Assembly: GCF_003258365.1 (NCBI RefSeq)
Contig: NZ_QHKM01000007.1
Coordinates: 124,001 to 188,000, forward strand
DNA: 64,000 nt
Source of the DNA: Hymenobacter edaphi
Lineage (GTDB): Bacteria; Bacteroidota; Bacteroidia; Cytophagales; Hymenobacteraceae
Reading direction: 5' to 3'
Under the pieces are notes generated by a model that was given only the letters and a program-made list of their open reading frames with translations, searched no databases and was not told where the DNA came from. Positions 53,012-60,988 of this stretch are shown in pieces. Every line of letters starts with the position of its first letter. Within the stretch, counting starts at the first letter, position 1. The translations under genes and the position numbers were made by a program.

Positions 53012-54052
53012 TTAGGCTGACTGAGGGGCCGGGTGCCACTGCTGCACGGCCGCCAGCACCCGGTCGGCGTTGGCTTCCGCGTCGCAGCTGTCGGCGGGCA
53101 CCCGCAGCACGTGTGGCCGTCCTTCGAGGCCGTGGGTGTAGGTCCGGTCGTAGTAGTCGAGCACCAGCGTCACCATCTTCTCCATGTCGCCCTCGCCGAT
53201 GGCGCCCATGGCTTCCTTGGTGACGAGGCCGCCGAGGCGCTTGCGCAGGCGCAAAATGGCGGCGGCCAGCGCGGCCGGGTCGTGGCGGCCGTATTCGTCG
53301 GCCAGCTTGTGCACCCGGGCGGCGCGCGGTACGTCCAGCACCACCAGCGGGGCTTCGCGCAGCCGGGCGTAGAAGGGCCCCGGCACGGCCACCGAGCCGA
53401 TGGTGCGGCTTTCGTCCTCCACCCACAGCCGCGCCGCCTCGGGCGAGGTGCGGTACAGCTGCCAGGCCAGGTCGTTTTCAAACTGCTCGGTGGTCGGCTG
53501 CGGCCCCTGCCCGATGGCCCCGAACGCGGAGCCCTTGTGGTGCGCCAGGCCTTCCAGGTCGAGGATGGCCTCGTGGCGGCGGGCCAGCGCGTGCAGCACG
53601 TCGGTTTTGCCCGAGCCGGTAAGGCCGCCGAGCACCACCAGCGGCTGGGGCTGCTCAAACGAGGCCAGCGCCCAGCGGCGGTAATCCTTGTAGCCCTTGT
53701 CGAGCAGGTGCACTTTGAAGCCGGCCAGCTCCAGCAGCCACTGCATGGCCCCGGAGCGCATGCCCCCGCGCCAGCAGTGCAGCCGCACTTCCCGGTGGGG
53801 CGCCAGCTTCTGCGCCGCCTTCACCACCTGGCTCATGCGCGGCCCGAAGAAGTCCAGCCCCAGCAGCACCGCCTTGTCCGGGCTCACGCGCTTGTAGGTG
53901 GTGCCAATCTGGGCCCGCTCCTCGTCGGAGAAGATGGGGAAGCTCACGGCCCCGGGAATGTGCCCCTGGGCGTACTCCAGCGGCGCCCGCGCGTCGAAAA
54001 TCGGCGCGTCGGCCGGGCCGGAAAGAAAGTCGGGGAGGGGAAGGCGGGGCAA
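53012..54052 (-). CDS. mnmH: tRNA 2-selenouridine synthase (MnmH / SelU)
   Basis: 346 residues. An N-terminal rhodanese domain with catalytic Cys93 in LHCWRGGMRS, then a P-loop domain (GLTGSGKT, 143-150). It replaces sulphur by selenium, using selenophosphate from SelD, at the wobble uridine of tRNAs. The start codon is TTG at 54052: an in-frame TAG lies four codons upstream inside repeat element E6 and there is no ATG or GTG between. The repeat arm begins four bases upstream. First gene of the selenium operon. Confidence 0.95.
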   Translation of the reverse strand: MPRLPLPDFLSGPADAPIFDARAPLEYAQGHIPGAVSFPIFSDEERAQIGTTYKRVSPDKAVLLGLDFFGPRMSQVVKAAQKLAPHREVRLHCWRGGMRSGAMQWLLELAGFKVHLLDKGYKDYRRWALASFEQPQPLVVLGGLTGSGKTDVLHALARRHEAILDLEGLAHHKGSAFGAIGQGPQPTTEQFENDLAWQLYRTSPEAARLWVEDESRTIGSVAVPGPFYARLREAPLVVLDVPRAARVHKLADEYGRHDPAALAAAILRLRKRLGGLVTKEAMGAIGEGDMEKMVTLVLDYYDRTYTHGLEGRPHVLRVPADSCDAEANADRVLAAVQQWHPAPQSA

Positions 54053-54056
54053 GGCG

Positions 54057-54146
54057 GTGAACTAGTGAGGTGGTGAAATGATAAGTTGATGTTCTGGTGA
54101 AGCAAGCTGCCGGGCAACTCACCATTTCACCGGCTCACCACCTCAC
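54057..54146. repeat. Element E6: inverted arms of GTGA-type 8-mers
   Basis: The left arm (54057-54088) and right arm (54115-54146) are each four 8-mers, 25 of 32 inverted matches, loop 26 nt with GTTCTGG near its start. It fills the gap between the mnmH TTG start and the pdxJ stop (54143-54145), which the right arm overlaps. Confidence 0.88.
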
Positions 54147-54856
54147 TGCAGCTGCCGCAGGTACTGCTGAATGGTGTTTTCCAAACCCAGGTAGAGCGCG
54201 TCGCAGACGAGGGCGTGGCCGATGCTGACTTCGGCCAGGCCGGGCAGCTGCTGGTGCAGGAAAGCGAGGTTGTCGAGGTCCAGGTCGTGGCCGGCATTCA
54301 CGCCCAGGCCAAGCTGCCGGGCCAGTGCGGCGGCGTCGCGGTAGGGGGCCACGGCGGCTTCGCGGTCCTGGTGGTAGCCGGTGGCGTAGGCTTCGGTATA
54401 CAGCTCGATGCGGTCGGTGCCGGTGGTGGCGGCGGCGCGCACCAGCTCCGCCACCGGGTCGAGAAAGATGCTCACGCGGCAGCCCATCTGCTTGAAATCC
54501 TGCACGATGCCGCGCAGGTAGTCCTGGTGGCGGATGGTGTCCCAGCCGGCGTTGGAAGTAATGGCGTCGGGCGCGTCGGGCACTAGGGTCACCTGCTCGG
54601 GGCGCACTTCGCGCACCAGCGCGATGAAGTCGGGCGTGGGGTTGCCTTCGATGTTGAACTCGGTGGTGACCAGCGGCTTCAGGTCGCGCACGTCTTGGTA
54701 GCGAATGTGCCGCTCGTCGGGGCGCGGGTGCACCGTGATGCCCTCGGCCCCGAACCGCTCACAGTCGCGGGCGACCAGCAGCAGGTCGGGGCGGTTGTGG
54801 CCGCGGGCGTTCCGCAGGGTGGCAATTTTGTTGATGTTTACGCTTAGCTTCGTCAT
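54143..54856 (-). CDS. pdxJ: Pyridoxine 5'-phosphate synthase
   Basis: 237 residues, normal PdxJ length. PdxJ condenses 1-deoxyxylulose 5-phosphate with 3-amino-2-oxopropyl phosphate to form PNP. Key pieces: [89 protein letters not shown] and [14 protein letters not shown]. The start at 54856 is fixed by the [12 protein letters not shown] beginning. A CATCTTTG box about 30 bp upstream (54887-54894, minus strand) is a possible -7. Its stop lies in element E6. Confidence 0.96.
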   Translation of the reverse strand: MTKLSVNINKIATLRNARGHNRPDLLLVARDCERFGAEGITVHPRPDERHIRYQDVRDLKPLVTTEFNIEGNPTPDFIALVREVRPEQVTLVPDAPDAITSNAGWDTIRHQDYLRGIVQDFKQMGCRVSIFLDPVAELVRAAATTGTDRIELYTEAYATGYHQDREAAVAPYRDAAALARQLGLGVNAGHDLDLDNLAFLHQQLPGLAEVSIGHALVCDALYLGLENTIQQYLRQLQ

Positions 54857-54902
54857 GAATCCCGGAATTAGCGGATTTTTGCCGCCCCAAAGATGGGGAA
54901 TG

Positions 54903-55041
54903 GTGAACTGGTGAGGTGGTGAACTGGTGAGTGCCGTTCATTAGCCCATAATTTCCTGTTCTACGCTTTGGGTAGCGGTCCGAGGTGCATCCCCGCGCCG
55001 CCGGGCCGTCAACTCACCATTTCACAAATTCACCATTTCAC
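54903..55041. repeat. Element E7: inverted arms of GTGA-type 8-mers
   Basis: The left arm (54903-54934) and right arm (55010-55041), four 8-mers each, 25 of 32 inverted matches, loop 75 nt. It lies between the divergent starts of pdxJ and the yqeY-like gene. The loop contains a TACGCTTTG word (54962-54970) that could serve as a promoter for the right-hand gene. Confidence 0.88.
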
Positions 55042-55046
55042 CGCTT

Positions 55047-55508
55047 ATGTCCCTGAAAGAACGCATCGACGCCGATATCAAGAAGGCCATGCTGGCCAAA
55101 GACAAAGTGCGCCTGACCGCGCTGCGCAGCATCAAGTCGCAAATCATGCTGGCCGAAACCGCCGAGGGCGCCCACGGCACCATCAGCGCCGACGCCGAGC
55201 TGAAGCTGCTCAACAAAGCCGCCAAGCAGCGCCGCGAAGCCGCCGAAACCTACCAGCAGCAGTTTCGCTCCGACCTGGAAGAAGTGGAGCTGGCCGAGCT
55301 GGCCATCATCGAAGAGTACCTGCCCGCCCAGCTCTCCGAAGCCGATTTGGTGGAGCGCCTCGTCGAAATCATCCGCCGGGTGGGCGCCACCGGCCCCTCC
55401 GACCTGGGCAAGGTGATGGGCGTGGCCGCCCGCGAGCTGTCGGGCCAGGCCGACGGCAAAGCCATTTCGCAGACCGTGAGCCACCTGCTGAACAACACCA
55501 ATTTTTAA
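55047..55508 (+). CDS. GatB/YqeY domain-containing protein
   Basis: 153 residues, the full length of YqeY-type proteins: MSLKERIDADIKKAMLAKDKVRLTALRSIKSQI, then TYQQQFRSDLEEVELAELAIIEEYLPAQLSE and IIRRVGATGPSDLGKVMGVAARELSGQADGKAISQTV. The domain is that of the tail of amidotransferase subunit GatB; free-standing YqeY has no proven role. The ATG lies five bases after element E7 and the stop seven bases before E8. Confidence 0.93.
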   Translation: MSLKERIDADIKKAMLAKDKVRLTALRSIKSQIMLAETAEGAHGTISADAELKLLNKAAKQRREAAETYQQQFRSDLEEVELAELAIIEEYLPAQLSEADLVERLVEIIRRVGATGPSDLGKVMGVAARELSGQADGKAISQTVSHLLNNTNF

Positions 55509-55514
55509 TTTGAG

Positions 55515-55592
55515 GTGACAAGTGACAGGTAACACGTGACAGGTTAGTCGTGCTGACCTGTCACGTGTTACCTCTCACTTGCCACGTGTCAC
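55515..55592. repeat. Element E8: inverted arms of GTGACAG-type heptamers
   Basis: The left arm (55515-55547) and right arm (55553-55592) are four to five 7-mers each; the inner 28 positions match in inverted orientation with two differences. The loop is only 5 nt, making this the longest near-perfect hairpin in the window. It lies between the yqeY-like stop and the cvpA start. Confidence 0.88.
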
Positions 55593-55600
55593 TCAAAAAA

Positions 55601-56119
55601 ATGTCCGGCTTCGACCTGCTCTTGTTGATGCCCCTCGCGGTGGGGGCGGTGAAAGGCTTCCGGCGCGGTATCGTGCTGGAGGTGGTTTCCCTGCTGGCCT
55701 TCGTGCTCGGCGTGGTCGGCGGACTGAAGCTGCTGGGCACGGCCATTCCGCTGGTGCGGCACTACGTGGGCGAGGCCTTTGGCATGCTGCCGCTGGTGTC
55801 GTTCGTGCTGGTGTTTGCCCTCATTGCCTGGGGCGTACACATGGCGGGCGGCCTGCTCAAGAGCATGATTCACCTCACGCCCTTCGGCATGCTCGACAAC
55901 CTGCTGGGCGGCGCCGCGGGCGTGCTCAAGTGGGTGCTGGGCCTGAGCTTGCTGCTCTACGCCACCGGCCTGGCCGGCCTGCCCCTCGGCCGCGAGCTGA
56001 CCCACGGCTCCATGGTGCTGCCGCTGGTGCAGGATGCCACGCCCGTCGCGCTGAACGTGGTCGGCCTCGTCATGCCCTTCGCCTCCGAGCTGCTGAGCAC
56101 GCTGCGGAACGTTTTCTAG
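55601..56119 (+). CDS. CvpA family membrane protein
   Basis: 172 residues from the ATG at 55601. Four hydrophobic segments with the CvpA pattern: FDLLLLMPLAVGAVKGFRRGIVLEVVSLLAFVLGVVGG, FVLVFALIAWGVHMAGGLLKSMI, GMLDNLLGGAAGVLKWVLGLSLLLYATG. CvpA is linked to colicin V production and envelope stress in other bacteria. Element E8 fills the gap upstream and E9 the gap downstream. Confidence 0.9.
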   Translation: MSGFDLLLLMPLAVGAVKGFRRGIVLEVVSLLAFVLGVVGGLKLLGTAIPLVRHYVGEAFGMLPLVSFVLVFALIAWGVHMAGGLLKSMIHLTPFGMLDNLLGGAAGVLKWVLGLSLLLYATGLAGLPLGRELTHGSMVLPLVQDATPVALNVVGLVMPFASELLSTLRNVF

Positions 56120-56120
56120 C

Positions 56121-56203
56121 GGTGAACTGGTGAGATGGTGAAACAGGGAGTGCTGTTCTGGCCTCCCGGACGTCACTCACCACTTCGCTATTTCACCGTC
56201 TCA
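56121..56203. repeat. Element E9: inverted arms of GTGA-type 8-mers
   Basis: The left arm (56121-56152) and right arm (56172-56203), four 8-mers each, 21 of 32 inverted matches (the most decayed of the full elements), loop 19 nt with GTTCTGG at its start and CGGACG at its end. It begins one base after the cvpA stop and ends five bases before the pabA/trpG ATG. Confidence 0.82.
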
Positions 56204-56208
56204 CCGCC

Positions 56209-56865
56209 ATGCGCCTGCTGCTGCTCGACAACTTCGATTCGTTTACCTACAACCTGCTGGACTACCTGCAGCAGCTGGGGGCCGAAGTCGTGGTGCGCCG
56301 CAACGACACCCCGCTGCCCGAGCTGCTGGCCCTGGAGTTCGACGCCGTGGTGTTGTCGCCGGGGCCGGGCACGCCGCGGGCCGCCGGGGTGATGATGGAG
56401 CTGCTGGCGGCCGTGCACGAACGGGTGCCGGTGCTCGGCGTCTGCCTCGGGCACCAGGCCCTGGGCGAGTTTTTCGGGGCCGAGCTGCGGCGCGGCGCCC
56501 GGCCCATGCACGGCAAGGTGTCGGAAATCGAGCTGAACACCGAGTCGAACCAAACCAGCGAAGCGCTGTTTGAAGGACTGCCGGCGCGCATACCGGTTAC
56601 GCGCTATCATTCGTTGGTGCTCAGCCAGCTGCCCGCCGCGCTGCTGCCGCTGGCCCGCACCACCGACCCTGCAGCCGAGCTGATGGCCCTGCGCCACCGT
56701 ACCCTGCCGCTCTACGGCGTGCAGTTTCACCCCGAAGCCTTGCTCACCCCCCACGGGCTGGCGTTGCTGCGCAATTGGGTCCGGATTGCGTATCATTGCA
56801 CGAATACGACCGCGCCGCCGGCCCCGCCCGCGGCGCAGACAGACCACGATGGAATTGCAGATTAA
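56209..56865 (+). CDS. Glutamine amidotransferase, aminodeoxychorismate/anthranilate synthase component II
   Basis: 218 residues. A class I amidotransferase with catalytic Cys79 in GVCLGHQALGE and the His174-Glu176 pair in VQFHPEALLTPHG; DNFDSFTYNLLDYL and LSPGPGTP are the N-terminal family signs. It supplies ammonia from glutamine for folate (PabA) or tryptophan (TrpG) synthesis; the window does not decide which, since component I is absent. The C-terminal 25 residues extend beyond the usual end and overlap the next gene by 17 bp. Confidence 0.93.
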   Translation: MRLLLLDNFDSFTYNLLDYLQQLGAEVVVRRNDTPLPELLALEFDAVVLSPGPGTPRAAGVMMELLAAVHERVPVLGVCLGHQALGEFFGAELRRGARPMHGKVSEIELNTESNQTSEALFEGLPARIPVTRYHSLVLSQLPAALLPLARTTDPAAELMALRHRTLPLYGVQFHPEALLTPHGLALLRNWVRIAYHCTNTTAPPAPPAAQTDHDGIAD

Positions 56866-57631
56866 GCAGCACAACGGATTCAAGTACGTCGACGAGGGCC
56901 AGGGCGAAACCCTGCTGCTGTTGCACGGCCTGTTCGGCGCGCTGAGCAACTGGCAGGGCGTGGTCGAAGAGTTTGCCCGCACCCACCGCGTGGTCATTCC
57001 CATGCTCCCGGTGTACGACATGCCGCTCACCCGGGCAGGCATTTCCGGCTTGGTCGACTTCGTGGAGGACTTCACCCAGGCCATGCAGCTGACTCAGCCC
57101 GCCGTGGTGCTCGGCAACTCCCTCGGCGGCCACGTGGCCCTGGTCTATGCCCTGCGCAACCCCCAGCGGGTGAAGCAGATGGTGCTGACCGGCAGCAGCG
57201 GCCTGTTCGAGGACGGCATGGGCGGCTCCTTCCCCCGCCGCGGCGACTACCAGTACGTGCAGGAGCGCGTGGCCTACACCTTCTACGACCCGAAGGTAGC
57301 CACCAAGGAGCTGGTCGACGAGGTGTTCGACGTCACCAACTCCAACGCCAAGTGCCTGCGCATCATTGCTATTGCGCGCTCGGCCCAGCGGCACAACATG
57401 GCCAAGGACCTCGGCCGGATCAAAGCCCCCACGCTGCTGATCTGGGGCCTGAACGACACCATCACCCCGCCGGTCGTCGCCCACGAGTTTCGCCGCCTGC
57501 TGCCCCACTCCGAGCTGCACTTCCTCGACCACTGCGGCCACGCGCCCATGATGGAGCGCCCGCAGGCCTTCAACCGCCTGCTGCAGCAGTTTCTGGTGCC
57601 CGCCGCGGGCCCGGCTGCCACCCCGGCGTAG
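56849..57631 (+). CDS. Alpha/beta fold hydrolase
   Basis: 260 residues, start ATG at 56849 inside the end of the amidotransferase gene (17-bp overlap, likely coupled). LLLLHGLFGALSNWQG, VVLGNSLGGHVALVYAL (nucleophile Ser in GNSLGG), LLIWGLNDTITPP (acid) and LDHCGHAPMMERPQAFN (His): a complete triad. Similar in style to MenH/BioH-type hydrolases. Substrate unknown. Confidence 0.88.
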   Translation: MELQIKQHNGFKYVDEGQGETLLLLHGLFGALSNWQGVVEEFARTHRVVIPMLPVYDMPLTRAGISGLVDFVEDFTQAMQLTQPAVVLGNSLGGHVALVYALRNPQRVKQMVLTGSSGLFEDGMGGSFPRRGDYQYVQERVAYTFYDPKVATKELVDEVFDVTNSNAKCLRIIAIARSAQRHNMAKDLGRIKAPTLLIWGLNDTITPPVVAHEFRRLLPHSELHFLDHCGHAPMMERPQAFNRLLQQFLVPAAGPAATPA

Positions 57632-57781
57632 CATTTCTGCCCGTCACCCCGTAGTTTACCCCGACGATTGAGTTGTTGCGGCGCCACTTCCTGTGGCGCG
57701 GCATGCAACCCAACCCGCCCCTTGGCGCTTCTATTAGGAAGCCGACTCGGGTCGTTCCCTCACCGCTTACTCCGAGCCGCC

Positions 57782-58462
57782 ATGCATTCGATGCTCGCCG
57801 AAGACTTGCTCAACCAGATGATTCCGCCGCTGAAGGTGTCCGACTCCGCCGGCAAGGCCGCCCGCTGGCTGGAAGAATTCCACGTGGATCAACTGCCGGT
57901 GGTCCAAAACCGGCAGTACCGCGGCATGATTACCGAAGCCGACCTGATCGACGTGGCCGCCGACCCCGAGCAACTGCTCTCGTCCGTGCCCTTCGGCTTC
58001 TCCGAGGTGCACGTGCAGCGCGACCAGCACTTCTACACCGTCATGGAGCTGGCCATCCGCAACAAGGTGCAGCTGGTGCCCGTGCTCGACGACCAGCGCG
58101 AGTACCTGGGCGTAGTGACGGTGGGCGACACCCTGGCCGCCTTCGGCCAGACGCCCGGCGGCGCTACCGGCAACGGCATCATCGTGCTGGCCCTGGAGGA
58201 GCGCGACTACTCGCTGAGCCAGATTAGCCGCTACGTGGAGGAAAACAACGCCAAAATCCTCAGCGCCCACGTGTCGGAAGACCCCGACGACGCGCGCCGC
58301 ATCCGGCTCACGCTGAAAATCAACACCAGCAACCTCAACCGCATCGTGGCCACGCTGGAGCGCTTCGGCTACGTCATCACGGCCCAGTTCAGCGGCACCG
58401 GCGAAATTTCCGAGTCCGACCAGGACCGCCTCGACGCGCTGCTGCGCTACCTGAGCCTCTAA
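57782..58462 (+). CDS. CBS domain-containing protein
   Basis: 226 residues, ATG at 57782 (57791 is an alternative). Two CBS motifs occupy about 1-125 (LKVSDSAGKAARWLEEFHVDQLPVVQNRQYRGMITEADLIDV and QRDQHFYTVMELAIRNKVQLVPVLDDQREYLGVVTVGDTLAAF). An ACT-like domain may occupy 135-215 (GIIVLALEERDYSLSQISRYVEENNAKILSAHVSED). CBS pairs bind adenine nucleotides. Starts the nadK-containing run, two bases before the next start. Confidence 0.88.
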   Translation: MHSMLAEDLLNQMIPPLKVSDSAGKAARWLEEFHVDQLPVVQNRQYRGMITEADLIDVAADPEQLLSSVPFGFSEVHVQRDQHFYTVMELAIRNKVQLVPVLDDQREYLGVVTVGDTLAAFGQTPGGATGNGIIVLALEERDYSLSQISRYVEENNAKILSAHVSEDPDDARRIRLTLKINTSNLNRIVATLERFGYVITAQFSGTGEISESDQDRLDALLRYLSL

Positions 58463-58463
58463 G

Positions 58464-59945
58464 GTGCGCCTGGGCTTGCTCGTCGTGGGCCTATGGCTGA
58501 CGGCGGTTTCGGTAGGGTGGGGACGGCCGGCCGAAGGCTGGGCGCGGAATAAAATTGCTTTATCAGCCCCGCCCGATACGCTGCGGCGGGCCAATCTGGA
58601 CAGCCTGCTGCAAAGCCAGTGCGCCGGCTACGCCCGGGTGCGGATTCACCAGATCCTCTTCGTTGGCAACGAAGTCACCAAGGAGCGCGTGCTGCGGGCC
58701 GAGCTGGACATCCACGAAGGCGACACGCTGCCGGCCCCCGACGTGGCCAAGCGCCTGGAGCGCAACCGCCGCCGGTTGTTCAACCTGCAGCTGTTCAACC
58801 AGGTAAATCTGCAGCTCACCTGCCGCAACGGAGAAGTAATTGTGCTCTACAGCGTGCAGGAGCGGTGGTATACCTTCCCGGTGCCCATCTTCTCCCTGGC
58901 CGACCGCAACTTCCGCTCCTGGCTGGGCCGCCCCGACCGGTGGCGCCGCCTCGACTACGGCGTGCACGTGTCGCGCGCCAACTTCCGCGGCCGCAACGAG
59001 CAGCTCTACGGCAACCTGCAGCTGGGCTTCAACCGCAAGTACGAGCTGTTCTACATCCGGCCCATGCTCGGCCGGCACCGCCTCGGCCTCTCGGCCGGCG
59101 CCTCGCTCTACCAGGCCCGCGCCGTCGACTACACCACCCGCGGCGACGTGCTGCAGGCGTTTCGGGCCGATAACAGCTTCCCCATTCAGCGCTGGTACGT
59201 GACCGGCGGCCTGCGCTGGCGCCGCACCGTGCAGCGGCTCACCACGCTGGAGGCGTACTACTACCAGGAGCGCATCACCGATTCGGTGCGCCTGATCAAT
59301 CCGGAGTATTTCCTCGGCGCCACCCGCCGAACCTACGTCGACCTGGTGCTGACCCGCACGCTCAACCAGCGCAACACCTTCGCCTACCCGCTGACCGGCT
59401 CGTTTTTGCAGGCCAGCCTCAGCCAGCGGGTGTTTCTGTCGTCGCCGAGCCCGCCCATCACCACCGCGCTGCTCACCTACGCCCGCTACTTCGACCTTGG
59501 CCGGGGCTTCTACTACACCGCCGGGGCCGAGGGCCGGCTGCGGCTCACCCAGCGCCTCGCCTACGCCGACAGCCGGGCCCTGGGCTACCGCCAGGCCCTG
59601 GTGCGCGGCTACGACGCCTACGTCGTCGACGGGCGCCACTACGGCGTGCTGCGGCAGGGCCTCACCCGGCGGGTGTTCGACGCCGGCCGCCTCAACCTTC
59701 CCATGCTCAACGACCCGCGCCTCGACCGGATTCCGCTGGTGCTCTACGCCAACGTTTTCGCCGATGCGGGCTTCGTGGCCGAGCGCACCGTGCCGGCTTC
59801 AAACCGTTTGCCCAACGAACTGTTAGCCAGCGCGGGTATCGGTCTGCACCTGGTTACGTACTACGACCGGGTCTTCACGCTGGAGTACACCCGCACTATT
59901 CACGGATTCGGTGGTTTCTTTGCCCGCACCGAGTTTCCCTTCTAA
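58464..59945 (+). CDS. POTRA/beta-barrel outer membrane protein (BamA/TamA-like)
   Basis: 493 residues from a GTG at 58464 (the stop of the CBS gene is at 58462). Signal-like N-terminus, one POTRA domain (VRIHQILFVGNEVTKERVLRAELDIHEGDTLPAPDVAKRLERNRRRLFNLQLFNQVNLQL, about 58-120), then a C-terminal barrel ending FTLEYTRTIHGFGGFFARTEFPF with a terminal Phe. Smaller than BamA, which starts at the end of the window. Possibly an accessory assembly factor. Confidence 0.87.
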   Translation: MRLGLLVVGLWLTAVSVGWGRPAEGWARNKIALSAPPDTLRRANLDSLLQSQCAGYARVRIHQILFVGNEVTKERVLRAELDIHEGDTLPAPDVAKRLERNRRRLFNLQLFNQVNLQLTCRNGEVIVLYSVQERWYTFPVPIFSLADRNFRSWLGRPDRWRRLDYGVHVSRANFRGRNEQLYGNLQLGFNRKYELFYIRPMLGRHRLGLSAGASLYQARAVDYTTRGDVLQAFRADNSFPIQRWYVTGGLRWRRTVQRLTTLEAYYYQERITDSVRLINPEYFLGATRRTYVDLVLTRTLNQRNTFAYPLTGSFLQASLSQRVFLSSPSPPITTALLTYARYFDLGRGFYYTAGAEGRLRLTQRLAYADSRALGYRQALVRGYDAYVVDGRHYGVLRQGLTRRVFDAGRLNLPMLNDPRLDRIPLVLYANVFADAGFVAERTVPASNRLPNELLASAGIGLHLVTYYDRVFTLEYTRTIHGFGGFFARTEFPF

Positions 59946-59965
59946 TTTCTTCTGGCCTCCGGCGT

Positions 59966-60859
59966 ATGCGCATTGCCATCCTGGGAAAACCCTTCGAAGC
60001 GGACATGGCGCCGCACCTGCAGCGCCTGTTCGATGACCTCGCGGCCCGGCAAGTCCAGGTATCCGTGGCCAGGTCGTTTCACGCGGCCCTGAGCCAGCAG
60101 CTGACGCTGCCCGACAACCTGCGCCTGTTCGACCGCGGCGACGACCTGCGCGGCACCGATTACGTGCTCAGCATCGGCGGCGACGGCACCCTGCTCGATA
60201 CCGTCACCTACGTCGGCCGCCTGCAGATTCCCATCCTCGGCATCAATACCGGCCGGCTGGGGTTTCTCTCCACCGTCTCGCCCGACCAGATTCCGCCGGC
60301 CCTCGATGCCCTCTTCCGCGGGCACTTCACGCTGGAAAGCCGCAGCCTGATCCACGCCGACACCGACCCCGACGTGTTCGAGGGACTCGACTTCGGCCTC
60401 AACGAGTTTTCCATCCTGAAGCGCGACTCCTCGTCGATGATTGTGGTGCACACCTACATCGACGGCGAATATTTGAACTCCTACTGGGCCGATGGGCTAG
60501 TCGTCTCAACGCCAACGGGTTCGACCGGGTACTCGCTCAGCTGTGGCGGCCCCGTGATGCTGCCGCAGACGAACAATTTCATCATCGCACCCGTATGCCC
60601 CCACAATCTCAACGTGCGGCCGCTCATCGTACCCGACCGCAGCGTCATCTCCTTCGAGATTGAGGGCCGTAGCAACAACTTCCTGTTGTCGCTCGATTCT
60701 CGCTCCGTAACGGTGGACGCGGGCATTCAGGTCGCCGTGCGGCGCGAGGCGTTTGATGCCAAATTAATTAAGTTGAACCATGTAAATTTTCTGAGCACCT
60801 TGCGCAGCAAGCTTAACTGGGGGTTGGATCGGCGCAACCCTGCTGGATTTTCGGTATAA
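59966..60859 (+). CDS. nadK: NAD kinase
   Basis: 297 residues. Phosphorylates NAD to NADP. GGDGTLLDTV at 71-80 is the ATP/NAD-binding GGDGT motif; further ILGINTGRLGFLSTV, NEFSILKRDSSSMI and DGLVVSTPTGSTGYSLSCGGPVMLP are the conserved loops. The start at 59966 (MRIAILGKPF) is typical. Lies between the POTRA gene and two DUF6089-like genes, the usual order in this phylum. Confidence 0.96.
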   Translation: MRIAILGKPFEADMAPHLQRLFDDLAARQVQVSVARSFHAALSQQLTLPDNLRLFDRGDDLRGTDYVLSIGGDGTLLDTVTYVGRLQIPILGINTGRLGFLSTVSPDQIPPALDALFRGHFTLESRSLIHADTDPDVFEGLDFGLNEFSILKRDSSSMIVVHTYIDGEYLNSYWADGLVVSTPTGSTGYSLSCGGPVMLPQTNNFIIAPVCPHNLNVRPLIVPDRSVISFEIEGRSNNFLLSLDSRSVTVDAGIQVAVRREAFDAKLIKLNHVNFLSTLRSKLNWGLDRRNPAGFSV

Positions 60860-60907
60860 AGCATCGGATTTTTTCTATGATTTGTTTTTATAATTCCGAG
60901 GTCCTAC

Positions 60908-60980
60908 TACTTTTGCTGGTAACTGCAACTTGCGTCCAGGCGCAAACCCCGCTTTCCTGAACTTTGATATCATAACTTTG
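60908..60980 (+). promoter_or_regulatory. Two candidate -7 boxes before the DUF6089-like genes
   Basis: TACTTTTG at 60908-60915, with TTTG at 60881-60884 (23-bp spacing), and TAACTTTG at 60973-60980, only eight bases before the ATG at 60989. Both fit TAnnTTTG. Confidence 0.5.
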
Positions 60981-60988
60981 CTCACAGT

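Noticed and set aside
51498-54052. Selenoprotein (Sec) usage
   Set aside because: SelD has Cys at the catalytic site, no in-frame TGA is needed in any gene, and selA/selB are absent here; only tRNA selenation is supported.
54057-56203. CRISPR-like array from the clustered repeats
   Set aside because: Repeats are inverted pairs of 7-8-mers in separate gaps, not direct repeats with unique spacers, and no cas genes are near.
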